A stretch of DNA of 64,000 nt from Odontesthes bonariensis (lineage: Eukaryota; Chordata; Actinopteri; Atheriniformes; Atherinopsidae). Location: the NCBI RefSeq assembly GCF_027942865.1, contig NC_134526.1:20069784-20133783 (forward strand). Reading direction: 5' to 3'. Below are positions 54,246-64,000 of this stretch, in pieces. The position numbers were made by a program, and so were the translations under genes. The notes below the pieces were generated by a model, which did no database searches, had not been told where the DNA came from, and worked only from the letters and a program-made list of their open reading frames with translations. Numbering within the stretch: position 1 is the first letter of the stretch; every line of letters starts with the position of its first letter.

Positions 54246-57200
54246 CTGCCCCTTTAGTGCTTGTGGTTTGTGTGACGGTCCTTCAAGGCCAGAACAGACC
54301 AGAGAGATGCCACGTATCTACAGAATTACTGATAGTGAGAGGAAACTAGGGAATTTTAGCTGTCATTTCACACTTTATTACATATTATCTCGGTTGGCAT
54401 CTTTTGGGTTGAATTCAGTCAGCTGATGCAATATTCTGACTGTGAATGGCAATTCTGGCAAGAAAAGAATACAATAAACAAAACTGGATTGCACCACTCT
54501 CAGCTATTTAAGTGGACGAACTGGTCATGGCAGCCTTTTGAGAAATCAGCTCTCTCTTTGCAGGACTATCACTGTCGGACAGCCTCACCGGAGACATTTT
54601 AAGGTGTAAAAGGGCATCAGTTTTATCTACACAGAGGTCAAGTCTTAAGTATGCGATCAGTGTCGAGCAACATTTCATGCAATCCGACCAGCTCTGCCCA
54701 CAGAAATCTCCAACGAATCGGATGTTGACGTACAGGTTTTGTTTTTCATCAAAGTGTCCAGAAACGCCTCGCCCTGAGGAGGAAACCCTGAATGTACCCC
54801 CGCTCAGACACTTCTTTTGAGCAGTGTGCAGCTTTCACTCTTCTCCAGAAATGGGCCTCATGAATTATTTTAATTAGCGGAGTTATCTGATGAAAATGCT
54901 CGACACAGGAAAAAAGAAAACAAGGCCTTACTGGGGTTTTTCAGCTCTACTGCAGCTGCTTTACTGACAAAAAAACAAAACAGGGAAGTGGAAAATCTCC
55001 CAGTTGATCATTTATGCCCCTTAATAACCGTAACATGTTACGATGGAAGATGACTGCCCTTCACCCGAATGAGCAACCTCTGCGAAGTGACATTTATTGT
55101 GGCTCTGCTGCCGCTTTGATCCTGTCTGAAGCCTCTCGCACAGCACTGAAAGGCGTGTTTGTGTGTGTGCGTGCGCGCGCGCGCAAGCGAGACCTTTGGA
55201 CATTCAATCCACCCAGCTTCTCCCTCTACATTTCCCTGTCCTGCTGCTGCAATGAAAGCTCATAAACCGGAGGAGCACCACTCGCTTTCCTCAAGAGAAC
55301 CATCCAAACTCTGATCCCCTTTGTTCTGAATAAAATGATTCTCTATCAGCCAGATGCAGCTATAGCGGTTAAAATCATCACATCCTATCTTTTTGTAGTG
55401 AAGCATTCGGCTGGGTAGATTCTTTTTAACACGCATCAAATAAAACTATCAAACTGTTTGCCCACTATGATTTTTGTGTTGATTTATGTTTGCAGAACTG
55501 TGATCACAAGGAAGTCTTGAATGCCGTATATCTGGATAATACCAAGCCCTCATGTTTGATAGTGAGTAGGTAGAAGTGCATTCTTCTTGATTCAGGTAAG
55601 GATGCCTTGCATGGCAAACTGCAGTATTTTGGCAAACAGTTTGCCTCGTCGCAAACTTCCTTTTTCATGCGAGAGCTAAATGATTCACATCCTCTAGCGC
55701 GCCAAACCACAGACGAAGCACAACTCATCCTCTTAATGTGCTTCTAAGGAGGCCAGCCCAGGCAAATAGGTTTTAAAAGATGTCATAAATGCAAAGGAGA
55801 TTGTTCTCTAAACAGTGCAGGGTTTCATGGCACCCTGGAACCAGAGCTGCCAGAGCTAAACTTACCTAAGCTTTGAGGAAGTGTTGCAGAAAGGCCTCTG
55901 GGCAGAGTTGATGCAATGTAGCCTTAGCAGAAGTAAAAGAGGTTAGGGGAGGGAAAAAAAAAAATCAACTGATATGCATCCAAGAGCCTTAAAGCAAGTC
56001 CTCAGGATGTCATGGAAATCAGTACGTCTGCAGCGAATATTAGACTGGTCGCAAATAAAACATGCGGCAGAAGGAGGGGGCTACGAGACTTAAGTAAAAC
56101 AAAACACAACTCTAACCCAGGAAGGACCAGAACAAATAGGAAGCTTTAAAAATAGCCAGCGAGAAATCCATGGGGCAGGAAGCTCAGCCTGCGAGCAAAT
56201 GGGATGGCCAAGGAGTCAGCTGAGAGCTCAAGGCTCGTTGCCCCCCTGCTCCACGATCAAGAGCAGGACGGCAACCGTACGACAGCAACAATTTCCTACG
56301 AAGGCATAAGATACAAACAAGAATCCCCCCAGAGAATTTTAAACATTTCATTTTGATGACGCATATCAAAGCACTAAAGGATGGATGGATGGAACAGCTT
56401 ATCAAGGCTGCTGAAGAGGTTGAGGAAGACCTCTCGACCTCTTGAAGATGGTGGGTGTGGGGTAGCCAACATACCTCCTCTGTTTTAGCTCAGCCTCACG
56501 GGCTGATAAGTGGAGGCCACTGACATGATCCAACATGGCTGGAGACCACTAAAGAGCGCTGCACACTGACAGACAGGCATGACTCTGGAAAAATAGCTTC
56601 CCATGAAATGGACAATAGCAAAGCAATCGCTACTTTTTAAACTCAAACTGCAACCAGCAAATATAGATGATAAAATCTGTGCATTTTGTTGCACAACTTT
56701 TTTAATACTTCTGACTACAGCATCCCCTTACTATGAGCAGCTGGGAAGCGCAGAGCTTTCACTAACACGCAAAGGTCCTTTTTTGGTTTAGACTTTACGC
56801 CCCAACATGTCGAATAGAAACTGCAGAGACATCCGGCCGTCTCTGCAGGGAGGCGTAGCTTCAAAGTGAAGCGAGGCAAACGACAGAAATGCACTATATG
56901 ACAGTTTTCCAACTTCCACGAGAGGGTAGAAGAGAGAGAAAAAAAAAAGAAAAAAAAAAAGATTTCTCCAGACCATTTGTCACACACACACACAGGAAGG
57001 AAAGGGAAGATTCACGATTTGTGCGATCACGCACACTAATCTTTTGCCAGCCATTCAGACCAAGCGCACAGCTTTACTATCATACTAAAGTCAAGTGGAG
57101 CGCTTTTGATCTCGGCAAGTGGTCCGTGTGCACTTGACCGTGGAAACCCTCAAATAGCCAAAATGGTGGCGGGTTTTAGGTGCGAGCTGAATCAAATAAG

Positions 57201-57760
57201 AAGACAGCTGAGTTCCAGGAAGTGGCAGAATATGTGCCTAATACACCCGACCGCGTGATAGCCGGGCTCACAGGCACATTTTAAAGTTGACTCAATGACG
57301 CACTCGAATAAAGTTTTTGGCCGTCCACTACTCGCTGCACAAACTACATGTGTGCACTATTAAGTGCAATTGAAGGCATTATCGTTACCTAACCGCCAAC
57401 ACTGGCAGCTCAGACCAAGCTCGACACCCGGAAATTCACAACTGACAATTGCTTCTACTCCCCTCACAGAGGTCGGATAACTTTATAACATACGGATAAA
57501 CTTGAAGATAATGGTTGGTAAAACATAAAAGGTTATAAATCAAGACTGGAAAAACCACAGCCCCGACCATAGGAAGTAGCTCTTTGGTAAAAACACATTG
57601 TTCCTGTTACAAATTCACCTTTAAAACAATAACTTAGCCCATATTTTCTGATAAAGTATTAAAAACCTAACGAAATGACCAATATCAGCTCCAAGATACA
57701 TGTTTTACGAGCTAAAGCGAGCTATTATAGGAGTCCGGTGGGTGTTTTAATAAGTCTTAC

Positions 57761-57865
57761 CGTTTCAGTGTTGGTAGGTTGGGACAGTCTCCAGTGAATG
57801 GGAGCGAAGTGAAGCAGCGGAGGAAAAACCTGCGACTGCTACTGCTAACAGCTACATCCGGTTTA
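57761..57865 (-). other. arhgdia: Probable arhgdia first non-coding exon
   Basis: On the minus strand, sequence from about 57865 down to 57761 ends in AACG followed by a strong donor, GTAAGA. It contains a GCTGTTAGCAGTAGCAG stretch typical of fish transcription starts. It is upstream of and in the same direction as arhgdia, which needs a 5' non-coding exon. The start boundary is approximate. Confidence 0.45.
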
Positions 57866-57869
57866 CAAC

Positions 57870-59050
57870 CGTCAAAATAAAAGCAGCCTTTACCAAGTTG
57901 TACAAGCGTTCGAAAACAATTTGTGTTTACGTTAAACAAAGTTTATTGATACGTATTGTTGAAAGGCTCAGGGGGTCAAAAACCTCCAAATCACGTTTAG
58001 TTTTTATTCTACTATTTACTGTACTCTACTATTTACAATAAATTTAGCAATTTATTGTGTATGTCTACTTAATGTTACTTTACAATGTTTCTCCGCGGTG
58101 TTAAAACTATCAGTGCTTACTTACGCCATTTACTAATAACGCTTATAACAAAACGTAACAGACAGCATTCTGTCATAATATATTATGCACAGCTATTAAT
58201 AAATGCCTCAACTTCATTAAATGTTTACATCTTTACAAGAAACTGGTGTTTTGCAGTTGTAGCTATTTGGGCTTTAAATAAGTTATAGCAGTTGACATCA
58301 CACTGTTTCAGGTTTTCTGTTCATAGAAGGACGATGTCGATGTTATGAAGACACAAAAGAATAACAATAAAAACGTTCCCATGACCACATAGAAAAACGA
58401 CTTGCTTCAACGATGAAAACCTGACCGGAAGAAGTACTATTTTTTTTTAATATGCACCTATTGAAACGCTTCCGGAAAAAAAAAAAGTGCTACGGCACGC
58501 GTTGGTAGCCCAAATGTGCCGCCTTCTGAGGTCCGGAAATTCAACTTTACACTTCCTCCTCAGTTTGTACAAATCTTAGCTGTTTGCATTTGAGTTTTTA
58601 ATCTTCTAAAGCACTACCACGTTCCATTTATGGAGCCAACATGCATTAAAAAGTACACTTCTGTAAGCGTGTCTGAAGGTTTGAGTAAGAAAGCGGAACC
58701 CTGATATAGTACGACATCTAGTGGCAGCGCCTTCGCAGGTCCGTACTAAATATCAGCAAAATATATCCCCCAAAAAACTGTCATTAATTTAAAAGCCTCA
58801 GCAAGCTTTTACAGCTTACAAGTGATTACAAAGTGTTAACATCGCCATCTTTAAAAGGCACTTAAAACAGTTATACATTTACACTATTAAAATGTGATTT
58901 GAAAATGGAAGCCATCAAGACTTAAAAGCTATACCCTTCCAACAATTTTAATTGGGGAGGGGGTCAACAAACATAACTGACAAATAAATAAACAAACCAG
59001 ATAAATACAAAAGGTAGCAAATAGAAGCATGACAATGAGACACTTGATTC
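57870..59050. other. Intergenic region between arhgdia and alyref
   Basis: AT-rich, about 1.2 kb, with no recognisable gene. A CTCF-like box (ACATCTAGTGGCAG, near 58716) is present. The alyref mRNA end should lie just above its signal at 59072. Confidence 0.4.
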
Positions 59051-59071
59051 GGTTAATATGCACTGCAGGTT

Positions 59072-59077
59072 TTTATT
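59072..59077 (-). terminator. Polyadenylation signal of alyref
   Basis: TTTATT on plus (AATAAA on minus), about 240 bases after the alyref stop codon. Confidence 0.6.
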
Positions 59078-59319
59078 ACAAGTTTCATTTACTACAGGGT
59101 AGAGGGACTTCAATAACCTACAGTCAAAACCATTTTCATCAGAAAAGGGGAGGAAAAAAAAAAAAACATACTGGTAAAAAACACTTTGGAGTATTTAAAA
59201 GAAGTTGGAACAATTTCAATCACATCAAAAGACAACCAAGTGTAAAATATTCTGCACATTTGTAACAACCACTCCCTTCTGTGCAGACAGGAAGGGACAA
59301 CTGGGAAGAGCTTCGTTCC

Positions 59320-61929
59320 TTAGCTGGTGTCCATCTGAGAAAACAAACAAAGAGCGAAATTAGACAGCTGTCAAAACAAAACCGGCAAACTCATGAGAAG
59401 CCCAACACTGAAAGCTGGACATACCCTCGCATTGTAGGCATCTAATTGGGCATCGAGCTCCTCTGCCGACAGCTGCTGTTTGCTTGTACCACCACGGGCA
59501 CCCCGCCCTCTTCCACGGGGGCCGCCAGCACCACGTCCTCCTCTGCCTCTCTGCATGCCTCCAAAGCCACGGGTTCTGTTCATACCTCCACCCCCTCTGT
59601 TTAGACTGAAAACAAAGCAACAGTTATATATTGCATCAGTAATGTTTCATTTCTGCAACATTAGAAATCAAAATTCACTTACCCCTGCACAGGCCGCCTC
59701 TGTGTGTCAATCTGTGATGTGACGAGCTGTATGTTCATTGGCCGCCCTAAAGAGTTAGACAGAAACTTCTTAACTTGGGCACGACGGCGCTGCTATCAGA
59801 CAGCAAGTTTACCAAAACAGAATACCTGAAGCAATGTAAAAAATGCAGACAAGCACAGAAACATATTTAAAGTACTAAGACAAGTTTAGGGTTGAGGCTT
59901 ACCATCAAGTGGGATACCATTGTACTGTTTCATGGCTTTAAGTGCATCTGCCCTCCTTTCAAAGTGGACATCTGCTGTTCCCAGGCTTCTTCCTGATCGG
60001 TCATAGTGAACTGCAGCTTTCTTCAGAGTCCCAAACTCAGCAAAAAGTTCCTTCAAAGAGAGGGGCAAAACTAAGTCTCTGTCCAAGCAGACACAGTACT
60101 GACGAATGTTTTCAGAGTGAAAATCTAGTACCTGAATGTCTGCATCTGAAACCCCAAAGTCCAGATTGGAGACAAGCAGCTTCCCTCCAGTTTCCACACC
60201 AGCTCCTCCGCCACCCCCAGCAGCACCATTGAAGCCGCTGAAGCCGTTGTCGAACATGTCGTGCTGCCACTTATCTGGAAGCTGTTTAGGCTGCAACAGA
60301 CGAAAGAGAACGCACCTGCTGACTTCAGGATCCCCTTGCCTCTGTCAATCACAGAGTCCACACGGCTGGGTGTTGGGGCAAGCAGGGGCTCCACGTCCAA
60401 CATGGCCAGGGTGCTCAGCTCCCTCAAGAGGGTCCCCAATTTTCCCTGCCCACCCCATCACTACAAGCTAGTGAATCAGCTAACACAGAGGGACATTTAC
60501 AAGACAAACAACACAACTACAAAGGCAAGGGGATGTTTTGTATTACACCTTCTGACATAATGGATGGTACTTTTTTTTAGTGATTACAAGGTCTGACAGA
60601 ATCTGCTACAAAACCACTATCAAAACTTAATCATCCCAAACCCACCCACAATCTTTATTCTAAACCCTTATAAACTCCCCAGTCTAACTACCATAAGTGC
60701 CCATTGTTCTCTTGCCATCTGCGCCTCCACCAAAGCCTCTCCAGATATGCTCCTCGGATACACAGGGGGTCACCATCTGAAGCAGCGTAGCCTCCAGCGT
60801 TGCACAAGGTGTCCTGGCCCACCAGAGTTCTTTGCCATGCCATGCAAATGGCTTTCACGCGGGGATATTGTCCATATGATGGAAGGGATGAGAAAAAAAA
60901 AAAAAAATAGACCCGATACCCCCTCTATATGAGGGTGGATTTGGTGAGCGTCCATTTTGAGACCACGCCATTTTGGCTGGGGCTTTGTTAGGCTCGTCTA
61001 CATACTCATTCACACTTAAGGAGTGAAGAATGGCCTTATGTGAAATCTACGAAGGGAGTTAAAAGTCCATTTATCCATCCACAAGAAATAGGCGCAATGG
61101 TTGAAAGCCACCATGCGGGCATTGAGATACCCGCCAGCCACTCCCCGAACAAAAGGCCGCCTGGTCGCTGAACCGGGACTTGGACAAACACTATGCTCCC
61201 GTAAGCAGTGAGAAATCATTTGAGGGCGAAATCTCTCGATGAAGTAGTTTCCTTTCACCATCAATTTGACACTTGGTGTGGAAAGCCGTTATTGACCTTT
61301 GATGACTAGCTTTAAATTACGGTGCTGGATTCAAAATGGCGCTGTTGAGGCCTTCACGATCCAACTTTAGCTAGTTAGCCGACATGGCTAACGCATCCAC
61401 TCTTTCCAACGGCCTCTTCTTGGAAGGTGATATAAGACATATGGGTTGTGGGAGAAGGGACACATTATGCAAACAACTTCCATTTATGCTTAACCGCAAA
61501 CCAACGAGCTCTCCTCTGAAGGAAACTCGGCGGATAGCCATCATTATATTCGCTTGACTAGCAAACTGGCTAGAGGATTAGCTAGCAAGCCTATTGGAGA
61601 ATAGAAGGACGTTAACCAGGAATTTTCAGCTGTGCCGAAGGTTTTTCCTTTCACTGCTCATTCCTCTAACTTTCTCATACCCTGCTGTAAGGTGTTGGTC
61701 TGCCTCTAGCGCGGCTCAGGTTCTGTCGGTTCCTCATGGGGCCAGAACCGCTGCCTCGGCCTCCAAATCCTCCTCCTCCGCCGCCACCAAGACGCCCAGG
61801 GCCTCCTCCTCGGCCGCCACCGCCGCCTGAACCTCCGCGGCCTCGACCTCTTCCTCCCCGGCCTCCACCTCTCTGCTGCCTGTTCTGTTTGATAATATCG
61901 TCTAGAGACATATCCATTTTATCCGTCAT
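59320..61929 (-). CDS. alyref: Aly/REF mRNA export factor
   Basis: Nuclear adaptor of the TREX complex that couples splicing to mRNA export by binding DDX39B/UAP56, RNA and NXF1. Coding exons are 61929-61681, 60290-60132, 60050-59903, 59746-59683, 59605-59425 and 59334-59320, GT/AG and in phase; 271 aa. The N-terminal UAP56-binding motif is [20 protein letters not shown], then a long RGG/Gly-rich arm ending PYSR. The RNA recognition motif (about residues 118-190) includes [40 protein letters not shown] and [21 protein letters not shown] second RGG arm follows, and the C-terminal helicase-binding motif is [23 protein letters not shown], the last four residues being on their own 15-base exon. 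Gly runs in exons 1 and 2 are longer than in human. Intron 1 (60291-61680) is 1.4 kb and looks unusually complex (see findings). Confidence 0.96.
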
Positions 61930-62100
61930 TATGCTGCTCCAATACTGCTAAACTGCCAAAGTAATATAAAAAATACACCCTAGACTGAATGGGTCCCTCT
62001 CCCTAGCTTTAGCTCAACGTCCTCTGTACCGCCGACAAAACAAAATGAGCCAACGTCCACAGATTATGCAAACAGGTTCGTCTCGTGCGGCACGTAATTC

Positions 62101-62116
62101 TGACGTCATTACGTAA
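62101..62116. promoter_or_regulatory. CRE (TGACGTCA) plus TTACGTAA box upstream of alyref
   Basis: A perfect palindromic cAMP-response element is followed two bases after by part of a TTACGTAA-type bZIP site, about 170 bases upstream of the alyref start codon. CREB/ATF binding is inferred. Confidence 0.5.
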
Positions 62117-62136
62117 TACGCTATATTCAGTCACAG

Positions 62137-62150
62137 GCGCCCTCTACTGC
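62137..62150 (-). promoter_or_regulatory. CTCF-type motif upstream of alyref
   Basis: On the minus strand GCAGTAGAGGGCGC fits the CTCF core at all but the first position. Confidence 0.45.
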
Positions 62151-62516
62151 CTAACTTTAATTTATGTTTAAAAAATATCATTTCTTTTCATCCATATATT
62201 CATTCTGCTTGGAGCTGAAACGCTAAATTGCCTACCATTTCTCTTTAAAATTTCAAAGTAATTTTTTCAAGTAAAAACGGACATTTTCCTCGTTCTATTG
62301 AACTGAACAATGAGATAACGCCATCTCATATACTTGCCATTATGAAACTGCTCCAGCTGTAAAATGTTCACTCAGTGCCCATTTCTTCCACACATTGTGC
62401 ATTTTCAGTGAAAATCTGTTCTTCGTAAAATACTTTAAGCTGCCTTCAGTGATGTAAAATTCACTCAGATCAATATTCATGTAGGATCAATACAATCAGC
62501 AGTTCTGTAAAAGTCC

Positions 62517-62522
62517 TTTATT
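62517..62522 (-). terminator. Polyadenylation signal of mcrip1
   Basis: TTTATT on plus (AATAAA on minus), about 685 bases after the mcrip1 stop codon. The region 62523-63204 is then its 3' UTR, with a poly-A run on plus (63163-63180). Confidence 0.55.
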
Positions 62523-63204
62523 CAACATTTTGTTTCAAGGCTTAGAGGAGAGGGGTTAACCAAGGGCTGCATACTTGCATACTCTACTTGATAAAGTCCA
62601 TCTGAGGGCAAGGAAATGTATAATAAAAATGTTGGCCTTCTACATTAGGTTTTGGCTTCCAAAACTTGCCCCGAGACAGGGTATATCCAATGTTACCAAT
62701 CAATTACTTCTATCTATTTTCCAAAACAAAAATAGAAGTCAGCCCTTTAACATTTTCCTCCAAAGTCATTTAAGTAGCAGTAGTAATTTTGTGTTTAAGA
62801 CTGCAGTCTTTGTGTCCTGTGGAGCTTCAGCAACAGGCGTCAACAAATTTTCACGAATGCTTGCGTCAGTCCCGTCCACGTTACGAATGTTAATATGAAG
62901 AATCTGAGAACTGAGGAACATAAAAAAATAGAGGGCAGAATTTGTGCTCCTTGAAATTCCATTTTTTTCCTTTTTAGTCAGTAGTAGAGGTTGTAAAAAC
63001 AAAACAAAATAAAAAATAAAAAGAAGAAAGGGGTTACTATAGTCCGGAGTACAGAAATGATAATTGCATTCTGTGTAAGACTGGCCAACAGGGCAAACTT
63101 TCTGGCTGACAAAGGGGGCGATGAATGAAAAGTTCTTGTGGATAATGGGTGGGGGGGAGACAAAAAAAAAAAAAAAAAAAGCAATCTGATTATCAAAGAA
63201 AACA

Positions 63205-63472
63205 CTAAGATTTCTTGGAGTCCTGTGTGTTGCGTTTTTTTAGGTCACTCAGGTCCACTGGTGTGAAAGCTGCAACAAAAGTAGACAGAAAAGTTATTGG
63301 CCTACAGTTGACAGGCTCACTGCTTTAATGTGACATGAAAATAAAACTCAGTTACGCTACAACTTACAATGTAGGTTAGGGTTGGGGTTCTTCTCCACAT
63401 ACTCCTGTGGTCCACGGTCATTACGTTCACTGTTTTGTGTTGATCTGATGTCTCTCAGCACACACTGCCAGG
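63205..63472 (-). CDS. mcrip1: MAPK-regulated corepressor-interacting protein 1, last two exons
   Basis: MCRIP1 (FAM195B) is a small ERK-regulated protein that binds the co-repressor CtBP and also RNA-processing factors. Only its last two coding exons are here, 63472-63368 and 63269-63205, joined in phase 1 with GT/AG borders. They read (A)WQCVLRDIRSTQNSERNDRG, PQEYVEKNPNPNLHS and FTPVDLSDLKKRNTQDSKKS then stop. The mammalian protein ends with EEYVEKVPNPSLKTFKPIDL and SDLKRRSTQDAKKS, so the match is clear, and it is closer to MCRIP1 than to MCRIP2. Upstream exons lie beyond the right edge; 63473-64000 is intron with nothing else recognised. Human MCRIP1 is also a near neighbour of ARHGDIA and ALYREF. 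Confidence 0.9.
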
Positions 63473-64000
63473 CTGTGGGAGAGTAATTGCAAAGCATTTT
63501 TATGCCATGTAGGAGGTTCTTCTTTGGAGATTTATCAGTAAAAACACGAAAAAGCACACTAACTGAAGAACAATAAGAACTTTAACTCAATGAATGTGAG
63601 ACATGGGTAAGTAGAGTGCTGAGTCTCAATGCATCTATGACAGTGTAAAAGCATGGCCTCAAATTTTGGTACTCAACCTATCAAATATTTCCAACTGAAA
63701 GGTTGTCCAGGACTGTGTTTATAAGGTGCACACTGCACACGATGACTGGACTAGAAAACATCAAAACCACACCAAAAGCTTTGGTTAATGGGCCAGCAGT
63801 GGCATTGTTACTTCAGTTCCAGTGCTTGTTTAGAGCCAGTGTCAAATCTCCAACGAGCAACTAATTCTTTAAATTTCTAAAGCTAACGAACTGGCTTATG
63901 GGAAGCAAAACTGTTAGTCAGTGTGGAACAAAGATCTGCTTATGTCAGAAAGTTGGGGCGGGATTACAGTGACCAAAAAAAAAAAACCTACAAGTTTGTA

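Larger units (their letters stand above)
51340..57760 (-). other. Probable arhgdia 5' UTR intron
   Basis: Bounded by an acceptor (TTTTAG before CGCACC-ATG) and the donor at 57760. It holds A-rich runs (52396-52449 and 52498-52537), the minisatellite at 53017-53247, a tRNA-like SINE fragment near 54181-54245 and a GT/GC tract near 55158. No nested gene is convincing, although several ORFs of 60-200 codons exist. Confidence 0.55.
61930..62510. other. alyref promoter and gap to mcrip1
   Basis: Upstream of the alyref ATG lie a short GC-rich stretch and TGACGTCATTACGTAA (62101-62116), a perfect CRE (TGACGTCA) followed by a TTACGTAA box (bZIP/PAR type). The CTCF-like motif at 62137-62150 is close by. 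Beyond that is AT-rich sequence up to the mcrip1 3' end. Confidence 0.5.

Noticed and set aside
59480-59722. Proline-rich plus-strand ORFs opposite alyref (also 61736-61951)
   Set aside because: They are the antisense of Gly/Arg-rich RGG coding sequence.

Overview
This window is nuclear DNA of a bony fish. The genes have many introns with GT/AG borders and vertebrate polyadenylation signals. The proteins are clear vertebrate orthologues, and the spacing is compact, as in teleosts. AT, GT and poly-A tracts, a Tc1-type fragment and a PIF/Harbinger-like element fit a teleost, probably a spiny-rayed (percomorph-like) fish. The species cannot be told from the sequence alone. The ORF-sized units are mostly exons, so I assembled genes by matching splice sites and reading phase.

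Layout from left to right. xylt2 (proteoglycan xylosyltransferase 2; minus strand, exons 1-3 only, runs off the left edge) occupies 1-5225. A plus-strand gene of five coding exons at 7767-15262 encodes a small single-pass membrane protein with proline/tyrosine motifs that I do not recognise. A plus-strand gene at 21778-25216 encodes a PRY-SPRY (B30.2) protein with an unusual N-terminus and two 27-base microexons. A Tc1 transposon fragment lies at about 25786-26395. recql5 (RecQ helicase) occupies 26751-37527 with 19 coding exons. Nested inside its intron 7, on the opposite strand, is the two-exon micropeptide gene smim5 (30368-30670). cdr2l occupies 40455-46032 on the plus strand. On the minus strand follow arhgdia (RhoGDI1; coding 48195-51333 with a probable 5' non-coding exon near 57761), alyref (mRNA export adaptor; 59320-61929) and the last two exons of mcrip1 (63205-63472).

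The right-hand block (recql5, smim5, cdr2l, arhgdia, alyref, mcrip1) corresponds to genes that lie together on human chromosome 17q25. The nesting of smim5 within recql5 also fits the human arrangement as I recall it. xylt2 is at 17q21 in human, so the window joins two parts of the ancestral linkage group. The genes do not form one pathway. Their products act in proteoglycan synthesis, DNA repair and transcription-coupled genome stability, Rho GTPase control, mRNA export and ERK-regulated co-repression.

The most notable points are the antisense micropeptide gene with a cysteine-coding trinucleotide repeat, a GC-AG intron and a stop/start-overlapping upstream ORF in recql5, the unrecognised PY-motif membrane protein, the SPRY protein with microexons, a 650-bp inverted-repeat transposon carrying a MADF-like fragment, and an 11-unit, 21-bp minisatellite with two unit types. 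I found no clearly new multi-gene system.
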